Shown here one piece after another: positions 20,985-31,739 of a stretch of 64,000 bases of DNA (the first letter of the stretch is position 1; each line of letters opens with the position of its first letter). The position numbers were made by a program, and so were the translations under genes. The notes beneath the pieces were generated by a model. The model did no database searches and was not told where the DNA came from. It saw nothing but the letters and a program-made list of their open reading frames with translations. The stretch comes from Macrothele yani (lineage: Eukaryota > Arthropoda > Arachnida > Araneae > Macrothelidae): assembly GCA_039090855.1 (NCBI GenBank), contig CM077011.1, positions 15,811,001 through 15,875,000 on the forward strand. The letters are read 5' to 3'.

Positions 20985-23129
20985 CCAAGCTTTGCACGTG
21001 TTAGATACGTCGCTGACACTGAGTAAAGGACAGCTTTGCACGCGCTAGACACGTCACTGACACTGAGCAAAGGAAAGTTTTGCACGCGCGGGATGCGTCG
21101 CTGTCGCTGGGTAAATGAAATCTTTACCCGCCCATATAGACACATCGCTGACACTGAGTAAAAGAAAGCTTTGCACGCGGTAGGCACGTTGCTGACACTG
21201 AGTAAAAGAAAGCTTTGCACGCGGTAGGCACTTCGCTGACACTGGGTGGAGGAAAGCTCTGCACGCGCTAGACACATCGCTGACACTGAGTAAAAGAAAG
21301 TTTTGCACGCGGTAGATACGTCGCTAACACTGGGTATAGGAAAGCTTTGCACGCGCTAAACACGTCGCTGACACTGGGTAAAGGAAAGCCTTGCATGCGC
21401 TAGACACATCGCTGACACTGGGTGGAGGAAAGCTCTGCACGCGGTAGACACGTCGCTGACACTGAGTAACGGAAAGATTTGCACGCGTATACACATCGCT
21501 GACACTGAGTAAAAAAGTTTTGCTCGCGGTAGATACGTCGCTAACACTGGATAAAGGAAAGCTCTGCACGCGGTAGACACGTCGCTAACACTGGGTAAAG
21601 GAAAGCTCTGCACGCGGTAGACACGTCGCTAACACTAGATAAAGGAAAGCTCTGCACGCGGTAGACACGTCGCTAACACTGGATAAAGGAAAGCTCTGCA
21701 CGCGGTAGACACGTCGCTAACACTGGATAAAGGAAAGCTCTGCACGCGGTAGACACGTCGCTAACACTGGATAAAGGAAAGCTCTGCACGCGGTAGACAC
21801 GTCGCTAACACTGGATAAAGGAAAGCTCTGCACGCGGTAGACACGTCGCTAACACTGGATAAAGGAAAGCTCTGCACGCGGTAGACACGTCGCTAACACT
21901 GGATAAAGGAAAGCTCTGCACGCGGTAGACACGTCGCTAACACTGGGTAAAGGAAAGCTTTGCACGCGCAGGACCCGTCGCTGACACTGGGTAAAGGAAA
22001 GCTTTGCACGCGCAGGACCCGTCGCTGACACTGGGTAAAGGAAAGCTTTGCACGCGCAGGACCCGTCGCTGACACTGGGTAAAGGAAAGCTTTGCACGCG
22101 GTAGGCACGTTGCTGACACTGAGTAAAAGAAAGTTTTGCACGCGGTAGATACGTCGCTAACACTGGGTATAGGAAAGCTTTGCACGAGCTAAACACGTCG
22201 CTGACACTGGGTAAAGGAAAGCCTTGCATGCGCTAGACACATCGCTGACACTGGGTGGAGGAAAGCTCTGCACGCGGTAGACACGTCGCTGACACTGAGT
22301 AACGGAAAGATTTGCACGCGTATACACATCGCTGACACTGAGTAAAGAAAGTTTTGCTCGCGGTAGATACGTCGCTAACACTGGATAAAGGAAAGCTCTG
22401 CACGCGGTAGACACGTCGCTAACACTGGGTAAAGGAAAGCTCTGCACGCGGTAGACACGTCGCTAACACTGGATAAAGGAAAGCTCTGCACGCGGTAGAC
22501 ACGTCGCTAACACTGGATAAAGGAAAGCTCTGCACGCGGTAGACACGTCGCTAACACTGGTAAAGGAAATCTCTGCACGCGGTAGACACGTCGCTAACAC
22601 TGGGTAAAGGAAAGCTCTGCACGCGGTAGACACGTCGCTAACACTGGATAAAGGAAAGCTCTGCACGCGGTAGACACGTCGCTAACACTGGATAAAGGAA
22701 AGCTCTGCACGCGGTAGACACGTCGCTAACACTGGATAAAGGAAAGCTCTGCACGCGGTAGACACGTCGCTAACACTGGATAAAGGAAAGCTCTGCACGC
22801 GGTAGACACGTCGCTAACACTGGATAAAGGAAAGCTCTGCACGCGGTAGACACGTCGCTAACACTGGATAAAGGAAAGCTCTGCACGCGGTAGACACGTC
22901 GCTAACACTGGATAAAGGAAAGCTCTGCACGCGGTAGACACGTCGCTAACACTGGGTAAAGGAAAGCTTTGCACGCGCAGGACCCGTCGCTGACACTGGG
23001 TAAAGGAAAGCTTTGCACGCGCAGGACCCGTCGCTGACACTGGGTAAAGGAAAGCTTTGCACGCGCAGGACCCGTCGCTGACACTGGGTAAAGGAAAGCT
23101 TTGCACGCGCAGGACCCGTCGCTGACACT
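20985..23129. repeat. 44-bp satellite array, about 48 units
   Basis: Head-to-tail units, main form GTAGACACGTCGCTAACACT followed by GGATAAAGGAAAGCTCTGCACGCG, with variants (CAGGACCCGTCGCTGACACT.., CTAAACACG..). A block with the same succession of variants starts near 21311 and again near 22144, an offset of about 833 bp (19 units less 3 bp), so there is a higher-order repeat. Homogeneous runs of the main variant lie at about 21590-21950 and 22440-22960. The array ends abruptly at 23129 in RTE coding sequence. Open frames on the minus strand are by-products: 44 bp is not a multiple of three, so all three frames are used cyclically. Confidence 0.97.
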
Positions 23130-23130
23130 C

Positions 23131-24165
23131 AAAGAGTTAATTTCTTCTTCGATGTGGCCCTCGCTTGATTCTGTTGTCAGTGAAAATATAGGCATCAGTT
23201 ACCTCTAGATTTGCTCCAGCAATCACTAAATCTTCAGTTCTTGAAAAAGTATTGTTCATAATTTTTTTTTATAAGTTAATTTTTAAGCCTACTTTCTACT
23301 CTTGTCATCAAGTTCCTGGACCATACACCGCATCTCTGAAGGGTATTTAAATAAGTGACTATGTCATCAGCAAAACAAAAGAGGGTTAAATAATCTCCAT
23401 CAATTGTAATATCCTTGTCTTCCTAGTTCAGGGACTAAACACAGTCTGCAATGTGACATTAAAGAGCTTGGGGAGATATGGTGTCACCTTGTCTCACTCC
23501 CTTTAGAATTTTTTTCTGATTGTTTCTTCGAACAATCCTATCTTTGCACTTGCGTTTTCGCAGATGTTATTGATCATGCTAATGTATGCATCTTTAATAC
23601 CGCAGATTTCAAAGACATTACACTTCTGATGGTTTCACGGAATCAAACGCATTTTCATATTCAATAAAATCCATATGTGATGGGAGTTCATACTCATTCG
23701 CTACTTTCAGTAAGTTCTCTCAGTACATGGATATGATCAACTATAGTGTCCTGATTCCAGCTTGTTCTCTTGTTTGAGGCATGTCCAGTGTTTCCTTCAG
23801 TCGATGTGACAGTCCCTTAGTGAAGATTTTGTAAACGACTGATAGGGGGCTTTATTTCCTGAGTTTCTGAAGGCCGTCTTTTTTATGCAGCAGGATCACC
23901 GTGGCCTTGTTCCAAACATCAGGAATCATTCCTCCATTGACGCATCTAGCGGAAACTCGGCCAAGTGCAGCTTTTGTTTTTCCACAGGCTTTTCGTACAA
24001 TTTAATTGGTAATTCCACCTTCTCCTGGAGCTCTTTCCCGCTCCATGTTCTTAATTGTATGGGCAACATCTTTCTCGGGAGTGCTGAAGGAAATTTGGCG
24101 CCTGCACATTTCTTTATGTCTGCAATAGATGTACCATCCTTTTCATATAGAACTTGTGAAAACAC
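23131..24165 (-). pseudogene. RTE reverse transcriptase fragment
   Basis: Minus strand: SSEGHIEEEIN at the right edge of the satellite, then RT palm and fingers in broken frames, ending with text equivalent to YSKLYERDD..IMKDTS and KNMKRGKAPGEDGITVD (here KMLPIQLRTWSGKELQEKVE and neighbours). Heavily mutated. Confidence 0.8.
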
Positions 24166-24310
24166 AAGTTTGTCCGTGTCCCCTCACTCCGGAGTAAGTT
24201 GCTCTCCCAACTGAGCTACGCGGACAGAATGTCTCGCTGCAGATTTGTCGTCTTCACACATCTTTTCACCTCTGTAGTACGTCACAAACTATTTAACTCT
24301 AGGCAAAATT
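24166..24310 (-). repeat. tRNA-like repeat fragment
   Basis: On the minus strand it contains GTCCGCGTAGCTCAGTTGG and ..AACTTACTCCGGAGTGAGG, the 5' two-thirds of the tRNA-like sequence seen at 16412-16483. It is preceded by sequence (CACCTCTGTAGTAC..) shared with 26745-26815. The T-arm is missing, so this is not a tRNA gene. Confidence 0.65.
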
Positions 24311-24343
24311 TATTTTCTTTCATTACTGAGATGACCCATTTTT

Positions 24344-25911
24344 AGCACGTCTTTTGTAAAAAAGATCGTGCTTATGTTATCGGTTTGTACGTCCGTCCGT
24401 CCCCACGATATCTCTGCAACTAATAGTCCGATTTGAAAAATTCTTTTTGCATTGCGAAGCTTGAAATATGCGAATGATGATCCTTTATTTTGTTTGTTTT
24501 TTTTACGATGGACAATTTGGCCGCTAGAGGGCGTAAATGTAGATGTCGAATTCAAAAACACGTTTTATTCCACATATTTGCTTCTAAACATCCGATTGAA
24601 AAAATTCTTTTATCTTTCGATTCCATTTATGTCGAAGAGTGTTTTAGATATAGTTACTTTTCCAAATTACGCATAGATTTTCCGCTCGGGAGCGTAAAAG
24701 TAAATTACATTTTTCCCGATAACTCTTCTTCTAAAACAACGATTTAAAAATTTTTTTCAGCGGATACATCTCCTGATGCACAATCTTTTGCATATAATTT
24801 CGAATTTGGGGTAAAGAATACTTTGGCCACCAGGGGGCGTAAGTGTTCAATTTCGCTTCTGATGTATTTGCCATAAAATCTGAGCTTCTAAAATATCGAT
24901 TGAAAACATTCTTTTGTGGACTGATGCCACTCACATCGATAAACCTTTTCGGAATATTTTCTTCCTAAAATATTCCACAGTTTCTCTGCCAGGGGGCGTA
25001 GATGTATATCCTATTTTTGTCAATATCTCGACTTCTAGGTGTGCGATTTGAAAAATTCCTTCTTTGTTGGATAGTGTTTTCCGTGTGACATGTTTTTCAT
25101 ATAATTTCAAAATTTTCAAGTATTTCATAGACTTTCCGCTAGGGGGCGTAAAGGTAAATTGCGTTTCTCCCTATGTCTCTGCTTCTAAATCTCCGATCTG
25201 AAAAATTCTTTCTGCACCGGATACAGCTCCTGATGGGAAATCGTTTGCACGTAATTTCAAACTTTTGTAAAAAATTGTGTGGCCACCAGGTGGCGTAAGC
25301 CTTAATTTCCGCTTCTGATGTATTTGCAGCAAAATATGAGCTTCTAAAATCTGGATTGAAAAAAAGTCTTTTGTGGACCGATACTACTCATGTCGACAAA
25401 CATTTTAGAAACATTTTGTTCTTGAAATAATGCATGGTTTCTACGCCAGGGGCGTAGATGTATATCTTATTTTTGTCAATATCTCTAATTCTAAATGTCC
25501 GATTTCAAAAATTCCTTCTTTGTTTGATAGTGTTTCCGATGTCATAAGTGTTAATTTCTACTTCTGATGTATTTGTAGCAAAATCTGGGCTCCTGAAAAC
25601 TCGACTAAATATTTTTTCTTGCACCGATACCGCTCATATGGATAAACCTTTTGTGAATACTTTCTTCTTAAAATAATGCATGGTTTTCCATCAAAAGTCG
25701 TAAAGTCACATCTTATTTTTGTCAATAACTCTGTTTCTAAGAGTTCGTAAGCTCACGATTCCGTTTACAGCAATATCTGAGGGATTAAAGACTCGATTGA
25801 AAAACTTCTTCTTTCTTCCGTCAGATACTGTTGTTTTCCATACCGGTTCCATTGACTTTGAATAGCTTTGATAAATTTAATTTGCGTCAGAACGGATTCA
25901 AAAGACGTGCT
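24344..25911 (+). repeat. CTCF-motif repeat, copy 2 (both ends present)
   Basis: Ends are AGCACGTCTTTTG (24344-24356) and its exact inverse CAAAAGACGTGCT (25899-25911). The inside is a tandem of about 150-bp units, each with a G-rich core in the same orientation: CCGCTAGAGGGCG 24521, CCGCTCGGGAGCG 24682, CCACCAGGGGGCG 24827, CTGCCAGGGGGCG 24986, CCGCTAGGGGGCG 25136, CCACCAGGTGGCG 25283 and GCCAGGGGCG about 25445. The unit types cycle with a higher-order period of about 455 bp. It interrupts RTE copy 2. Several cores fit the published vertebrate/insect CTCF core consensus; binding here is untested. Confidence 0.85.
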
Positions 25912-25944
25912 TATTACACCCGAAAATTCGGTGTCATCTTTCTT

Positions 25945-26880
25945 GGGTTTTTTTTCTTAACGCTTTGGTTGTCCTCAATGGCTTTTTTTTACTAATTCAT
26001 ATTTGAAGTTCCTTATGTCTTCTGTGATACATTTTCGCATTTTTTTGCATAGCTCTACATATCCGACTTTGAAATTTGTATTTTCATCTCCCTTCATTTC
26101 TGCATCAACAGTTTTGTATGTTTTGATATTATCATCATGGAATTTGCTGTTAATGTCACCTATTTTTGTCATCGTTTCCGTAACGGCAATTGTACAGTTT
26201 CCGTTAACTGCAGAGATTTCAACTCCTGCCCACCATGCCTTGTGCAGAGAATCAGCTTCTCAGGTGCCATTTGAAAGTTTTACGCTGACTTTTATCACGA
26301 CAATACTTTTTTTTTTGCTTTATTAGCTCGTTATGTTCTAATTTTTTGTTCAGGCGCATTTTATATCTACCCATTCTATGATCACATCCTGTGTTAAACC
26401 CGTTAATCACTGTGCGGTCCTCAATGGTGAATTGTGATCCAGAATGACAGATACCCCATTGGAGTATCTCCATCTGTATTTCCTATTAGGCTTTTTCTTG
26501 GGAAAGGAGTTCGTGACGAAAAACCTTTTGTCTCTGCAAATTCTACAGTAGTTTTTTCCATGCTAGTTTCTGTTGCCTTGACCGAATATACCTACCGAAC
26601 TTTCGTTCCGTTTCCGTATTAAATCACATTTAAACCCCATAATTATCTTCAAGCGTTGCCTGCCGTTTGTGAAAACAGGAATTTGTCGAACTCGTGTCTC
26701 CCCACTCCGGAGTGAGTTGCTCCAGCCGACTAAGCTACACCGATGGAATGTATTGCTGCATATTTGTCGTCTTGACAAGTGCTTCACCTCTGTAGTACAA
26801 TCACATGTTGTTATTTAGAAATCAAATTTCTCGTAAAACTCTTCGATTTCTTCTTCAGGGTGACTTGTGGTGGGTGCATG
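25945..26880 (-). pseudogene. RTE endonuclease/linker fragment
   Basis: Minus strand: KAIEDNQSV, VGYVELCKKMRKCITEDIRN, QFTIEDRTVINGFNTGCDHR (compare KFVIEDCSVLNKFNTGSDHR), GIFGQGNRN, and at the right edge HPEEEIEEFYE. A tRNA-like repeat at about 26690-26815 interrupts it. Confidence 0.85.
26690..26815 (-). repeat. tRNA-like repeat fragment in RTE copy 2
   Basis: On the minus strand, TAGCTTAGTCGGCTGGAGCA and ACTCACTCCGGAGTGGGGAG resemble the tRNA-like sequence at 16412-16483. Upstream flank (GACGACAAATATGCAGC, ACTACAGAGGTG) is shared with 24228-24290. Decayed. Confidence 0.55.
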
Positions 26881-26902
26881 GGTTTTAAGGATCCAAAACT
26901 GA

Positions 26903-27137
26903 GCCGTCCCGGTGGCGCATTACCTAAGCGATAGCTTCTGATCATTCGTTCGAGATCGGTCCGGGTTCAAATCCCGGTTAGGCATGGATGTTGTGTTTGT
27001 CTTACGGCACGGGCTCTCTCCCTTCCCTGGAACCAGTGGTCCTAAATTAGTGACGGGCGACTGCTTATGGGCCACTGAGTTGCTCATGGTGGTCGTTAAA
27101 TCCCCAGTCAAAACAAACAAACAAAAAAAAAAAAAAG
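26903..27137 (+). mobile_element. SINE1 copy b
   Basis: GCCGTCCCGGTGGCGC head, B-box GGTTCAAATCC, body CTTACGGCACGGGCTCTCTC and a degenerate A-rich tail (AAACAAACAAACAAA..). Inserted in the 5' part of RTE copy 2. Diverged from the consensus. Confidence 0.9.
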
Positions 27138-27370
27138 ACGTCGATCACATCACACTTAGTTCTGTAGACTTATTCGTGCGAGTCAAGGAGCCTCAATTCA
27201 GAAAGTAGAGTTCGTCCACAGGACGTAGCCAAGGTCTGCACCAGATGACAGCCTAGTCAGCCTCCGTTGATTCTTAGCAACCTCTGCCTTCATGTCTCTC
27301 TTCTGGTCGCTAAGTTGACTAGGCATATTCTAGCCTCCCGACACTGAGAGCCAAAGATTAAGTTTTGAAA
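27138..27370 (-). pseudogene. RTE 5' region fragment
   Basis: Minus strand matches the leader and start of the RTE ORF (for example GACATGAAGGCAGAGG, as at 2262-2277). It joins SINE1 copies b and c. Confidence 0.7.
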
Positions 27371-27593
27371 GCCGCCCCGGTGGCGCAGTGGTCTAAGGCG
27401 ATGGCCTCTGATCATTCGTCCGAAAGGGGTCCGGGTTCGAATCCCGGTGAGGCATAGATGTTGTGTTTGTCTAATGGCACTGGCTCTCTCCCTTCCCTAT
27501 AACCAGTGACCCTAAATTAGGGACGGGCAACTGCTTATAGCCCATTGAGTTGCTCACGGTGGTCGTTAAACCTCCAATAAAAAAAAAAAAAAA
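27371..27593 (+). mobile_element. SINE1 copy c, consensus-like
   Basis: Head GCCGCCCCGGTGGCGCAGTG, B-box GGTTCGAATCC, body and A-tail. Target duplication AAGTTTTGAA at 27360-27369 and 27593-27602. Close to the family consensus, so probably young. Confidence 0.93.
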
Positions 27594-28479
27594 AGTTTTG
27601 AAGTCCTTTGGGGGTGGGGGTCATCATAACTCACATAGACGAGGCTGGCAAAGTGGATTGGTGGGTGTGGGATAGTATTCCCTCTAATCCCGGTGTTATA
27701 CTTACACTGAAGAGCAATTCAATTAGAGACAGCTGGCGTTACGCAAATGTGGCGCTGTGGGCGGCCCTGTGAACGGAAACGCCATGACGTATGCAGCGAT
27801 CCGACAATATAAGGAGTGATGCGACGAGAATCAGTAAGAGTCTGACGCAGTATGGGTAAGACGAAGAATCTAAGCGCATTTGATCGTTGGCAAATTGTCA
27901 GGGCCCGACGAATGGGTGACTCCATCTCGGAAGTCGTGCAGACTCTGGGATTTTCACGAGCCACTGTGTCACGGGTGCACCGTGAATACATCGAATCCGG
28001 TAAAACTATCCTTGCAACTGCCAACTGCCGTGGACAACAGTGTGTGGATGAGCGGGGTCATCGTCGGCTAGCTCGCATTGTAACAGCAGATAGACGGGCC
28101 ACAGCGCAAGAAATCACTCGGCAATTAAACGCAGGTGCACAAAAACGTGTAAGCAGCCACACCATCCGGAACCATCTCCTCGCTATGGGGTACAGAAGCC
28201 ATCGTCCCACGAGGGTACCGCTGCTGACCGCATATCACAGGGTGCAAAGATTAGCATGGGCGCGGGAACATCGCCACTGGACCCTAGACATGTGGGAAAA
28301 TGTTGCCTGGACTAATGAGTCTAGATTCACGTTGGTACATGCGGATGGCAGGATACGAGTACGGCGCAAACCACATGAAGCGATGGGTCCTTCATGCCAG
28401 TAGGGTACTCTTCAAGCTGGTGGGGTGGCATTCTCATCTGGGGACTGTTTACGTTGGACTGAAATGGGACCCCTGGTAC

Positions 28480-29560
28480 GTGGATGTGGGCTTGGGGTAT
28501 GTCGGTCCTGGCTGCTTCCACACGTTGCCACAGTTCATCAGGCGTAGCCGCGGGTGGTGCTTGCCGGGCCACTCGGTTGCCGATCAGCGACCAGACGCGT
28601 TCGATGAGCGACATATCGGGAGAACAGGCGAGCCACGGCAGCAGTGACACCTGGTGGGCCGTGAAGAATTGTTGCACGATGCGTGGCCACGTGCGTGCGC
28701 GCATTGTGCTGTTGAAACGTGGCCGCTGGCAGGTCCTGCAGGTAAGGGAGGACTACAGGCTCCAAAACGTCGGAGATGTAGCGGTGGCTGTTGAGTGTAC
28801 CGGCGATGCGTACCAGACGGGTGCGGGTGTCATATTCAATTGCGCCCCAAACCATAACGCCAGGCGACGGACCGATATGGCGATGCATAATGCAGGCGCC
28901 ATACAGTCTCTCGCCGCGGTGCCGCCACACGCGGATCCGACCATCGTGGTGTTGCAGGCAGAAGCGGGATTCGTCGGAGAAGACAATGTCGTGCCATTCC
29001 GTAGTCCAGGTGCTGCGTTCAACGAGGCACTGCCGCCGCACTCGCCGGTGGTGTAACGTCAATGGTAATCGGAGCAATGGGCGCTGGGCGACAAGTCCCA
29101 GCTCCTGCAGACGACTTCGAACGGTACGTGTTGACACAGATTGTTGCGCAACACACCCTAATTCTTGCGCTAACGTTCGTGATGTGGCGGTGCGAGCCGT
29201 CATTGCCCGCCGCACAATATGCCGGTCCTCTTGTTTGGTGGTGTGCTGCGGCTGCGGCAAACGCTCCCGTCGGTCCGTCCGTCCCTCCTGCACCCACCTA
29301 ATCCATACTCGCCTCACTGGGTGTCGTCCCACACACTGTAAAAAAAAATGTAGATAGCTTTGCTCCAACACGGCATAAAACTGTAGATTTTACGGTTTTG
29401 TGTTGGCACCCTGGAAAACGGTTTAAAACCGTAAAATCTACAGTAATTTTTTTACAGTGCACGGGCGCCGATGTCTCGGTACGATAAACCGCTGTCGTGA
29501 TAAACCACTATTTATCCTCCGTCGAACTCCGAAACGTGCTGGAATGACTGCCGTATTCTA
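28480..29560 (-). pseudogene. Tc1-F transposase
   Basis: Minus strand. GLSYRDIGAR and VGRHPVRRVWIRWVQEG are joined once the MITE is removed. Then follow TSRTLAQELGCV, STRTVRSRLQELGLVAQRPL, IVFSDESRFCLQHHDGRIRV, GVMVWGAIEYD, FQQHNARTHVATH (second Asp replaced by His-Asn: QHNA where QDNA is usual) and LLPWLACSPDMSLIERVWSL. It is truncated at QAHIHV. The His at a catalytic site, a frameshift near 28650 and the truncation mean it is dead. Confidence 0.9.
29334..29459. mobile_element. MITE in Tc1-F
   Basis: A 126-bp element with TIR CACTGTAAAAAAA and inverse, plus an internal inverse pair (CTGTAGATTTTACGG and CCGTAAAATCTACAG). Removing it restores a continuous Tc1-F coding sequence, implying a short (about 2-bp CA) target duplication. 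No coding capacity; superfamily not assigned. Confidence 0.88.
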
Positions 29561-30175
29561 CGACGAGGCACCAGGAAGCTTCCCACGCACAGGTCCGGCA
29601 GCACAACACACTGCCGCTACTTACACCCCGCCTTCTGTGCACCTTTCTTATAGTGCTTCTCGGTGGCGTGCTGGGCGCACATGATTTGCATACGACCTGC
29701 AATGCTAATCGTTTGCATGTCCTCTTGCGGGTGACGCATGCAGCGAATTTCAGGCCAATCGGGTGCTTCCTTCTTGGTGTTGCATTTTGGGTGGCCAGCA
29801 GTGTATATCCAAATGGTTGGTGGATAAACACTCCACCGACGTGACCTCGCTTCCTTGGTCAGCTAGGTCACCTGACCTCAATCCCATCGAGCTCATCTGG
29901 GATGCCATCGAGAGAGATGTTCGAGGCTCTGACCCCCTTCATCAAATCTTCGTAAACTGTGGGAGCTTGTTCAGGGGTCGTGGATCCGTATGACTTCCCA
30001 ACGCTTCCGGTGTCTTGTCGAGTCCATGCCGAGACGAATCGCCGCTGTCATCAGGGCGAAAGGCGGTGCTACACGTCACTAGACAGGTATCTCTAATTCA
30101 ATTGCTCTTCAGTGTATATCCTTATTCGTTCGTCGTTGGAGTCCGTTCAGTGAAAACAGGATGCACCACGAGAAT

Positions 30176-30830
30176 ATGAGGCTACAAACAATGGACAAAC
30201 TCGAACTTCTGAGGCTGCGGACAATTCAAAGAAGCATAGGTAAGTGTAACCTGGAGAGAAATGAAATAGGTTCTTTTGGACGAGGAAAATAACGAGTTGA
30301 TGACATCATGATCAATAAAAAGACCTTCAAGTGGCAATTGGCTGGACATATTACTAAAACATTTTAACCACCTTTTCACATCTGAAAAGAAAATTGATAA
30401 TAAATATTTTAAAAAAAGACAACTGAAATATTTTACTAAGGAATAAAAAAAATACAGAAGACTGCATGTGATATGGGATCATGAAATTACAAAGCATGTA
30501 GGAGTCACATGGGGAAAATGCTGAGGGGCAGAGATTGTGGAGGTGTCTTGGGGAGACTTGCGGTTTTTTTTTTTTTTTAGAATGGAGGTTTAACGACCAC
30601 CGTGAGCAAATCAATGGGCTATAAGCAGTCGCCCGTCCCTAATTTAGGGTCGCTGGTTCCAGGGAAGGGAGAGAGCCAGTGCCGTAAGACAAACACGACA
30701 TCCATGCCTCACCGGGATTCGAACCCGGACCCCTTTCGGACGAATGATCAGAGGCCATCGCTTAGACCACTGCGCCACCGGGGCGGCAGACCTGCGTTCC
30801 GCAGGGGATAGATGATGGTTGATGACGGAT
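30176..30830 (+). pseudogene. RTE 3'-end fragment with SINE inside
   Basis: Plus strand copy of the RTE C-terminal tail and 3' end: GAGGCTGCGGACAATTCAAA, CATCATGATCA, AATTGGCTGGACATA, GGAGTCACATGG, then TGATGGTTGATGA. Decayed. Split by SINE1 copy d. Confidence 0.82.
30563..30787 (-). mobile_element. SINE1 copy d
   Basis: Minus-strand SINE1 with T-run at 30563-30579 and head ending at about 30787. Target duplication AGACTTGCG / AGACCTGCG (30554-30562, 30788-30796; one mismatch). Confidence 0.93.
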
Positions 30831-30904
30831 ATATAAAACTTTTGGTATTATAAAATGTTAAAAAGTTACACCGTGCTCAACACACAATTTGAATTTGCAA
30901 GCTT

Positions 30905-31739
30905 GTAATAAATAGTAAAACTCTACTATTAATCCGATTTATTTGTGTAGGAATATATACATGCATGTATAAATAAGCGTTTCCAAGATTTAGCACATCA
31001 ACTAGATTGCCTTTTCAAGGAAGTTAGACTGAAATTGCTATCTGAATAACAGAACGCTTTAACAATTTGAACGTGGTGACTTGATAACAAATAGACACTG
31101 CGTTATATTCATTTAAAGATACGAAGTATCATGCTGGCTGTACAAGTGGTACATTGGTAGGGAGAAAACGTTACTTGAAAAACTGGTTCCAAATTCGTGG
31201 CAACTCGAGTGAGACGCTATCATTGCAAGTTTCGCTGTTGGTAATGATCTCCAAGGTTTCCCGAATGGCTGTACATTTAGGGGTAGAGTAGGTAGCTAAT
31301 TTAAAATTAAAGTCCGCTACTCCTATGTCGGATGATGTAAAGAAATTAGCTACCTACTCTACTCCTAAATGTACAGCCATTAGGAAAACCTTGGAGATCA
31401 TTACCAACAGCGATACTTGCAATGATAGCGTCTTACTCGAGTTGCCACGAATTTGGAACCAGTTCTTCAAGTAACGCCTTCTCCCTAACGGGATACCGCG
31501 CGCACAACCAAAGTGATGCCTATTGCCTTTAAATGAATATAACGTCGTATCTGTTTATTGTCAAGTCAAGTCACTGTGTTCAAATTGTTGAAGCGTTCTA
31601 TTATTCAGTTTGCAGTTTGCTGTCTACCTTCCTTAAAGAAGCCATCTGGTTGATGTGATAAACCATGGAAACCCTCATTTATGTATTCCTACGCCAATAC
31701 ATCGGATTACTATAGCAGTATAGTTTTACTATTTATTAC
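30905..31739. repeat. Foldback repeat copy 2, 835-bp palindrome
   Basis: Near-continuous inverted arms of about 400 bp around a centre near 31320. Example pairs: AAATAGTAAAACT / inverse at 31725; CTCGAGTGAGACGCTATCAT at 31206 / inverse at 31417; GGCTGTACATTTAGGGGTAG at 31266 / inverse at 31365. It is the uninterrupted relative of 1598-5265. No ORF. Confidence 0.88.

Larger units (their letters stand above)
28480..29803 (-). mobile_element. Tc1-F, nested in Tc1-E, 3' truncated
   Basis: On the minus strand the 5' TIR is CACTGCTGGCCACCCAAAAT, starting at 29803 next to TA (29804-29805). The other TIR is absent: the element stops in its coding region at about 28480, where Tc1-E resumes. A deletion across the junction removed the end of F and the middle of E. 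GC content is visibly higher than the surroundings. Confidence 0.88.
27852..30080 (+). pseudogene. Tc1-E transposase, split
   Basis: N-terminal 184 codons are open at 27852-28403: MGKTKNLSAFDRWQIVRARR (HTH), GFSRATVSRVHREYIESG, AWAREHRHWTLDMWENVAWT, then NESRFTLVHADGRIRVRR. The first catalytic Asp is Asn (TNES where TDES is usual). After a frameshift it runs to TEMGPLVRG near 28480. The C-terminal end resumes at about 29840: SPDLNPIELIWDAIERDVRG and MPRRIAAVIRAKGGATRH. The second catalytic Asp block is deleted at the Tc1-F junction. Confidence 0.92.
27705..30114 (+). mobile_element. Tc1-E, containing Tc1-F and a MITE
   Basis: TIRs CACTGAAGAGCAATTCAATT at 27705 and inverse ending 30114, flanked by TA. 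Inserted in the leader of RTE copy 2. Its own centre is replaced by Tc1-F (28480-29803). Confidence 0.93.
19759..30175 (-). mobile_element. RTE LINE copy 2, fragmented by insertions
   Basis: Pieces of one minus-strand RTE lie in collinear order: C-terminal region 19759-20028; RT 23131-24165; linker and late endonuclease 25945-26690; middle endonuclease about 26560-26880; 5' part 27138-27370; leader 27595-27704 and 30115-30175. Intervening blocks are a 3.1-kb insert with a satellite array, a tRNA-like repeat plus CTCF-motif element, two SINE1 copies, and Tc1-E. The order matches 1984-5170, so this is one old insertion later broken many times. Confidence 0.85.

Noticed and set aside
20985..23129. 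CRISPR-like array or a cysteine-rich repeat protein
   Set aside because: Repeats are contiguous with no unique spacers, and the 44-bp period cycles through all three frames, so the open frames are a by-product of a satellite in eukaryotic DNA.
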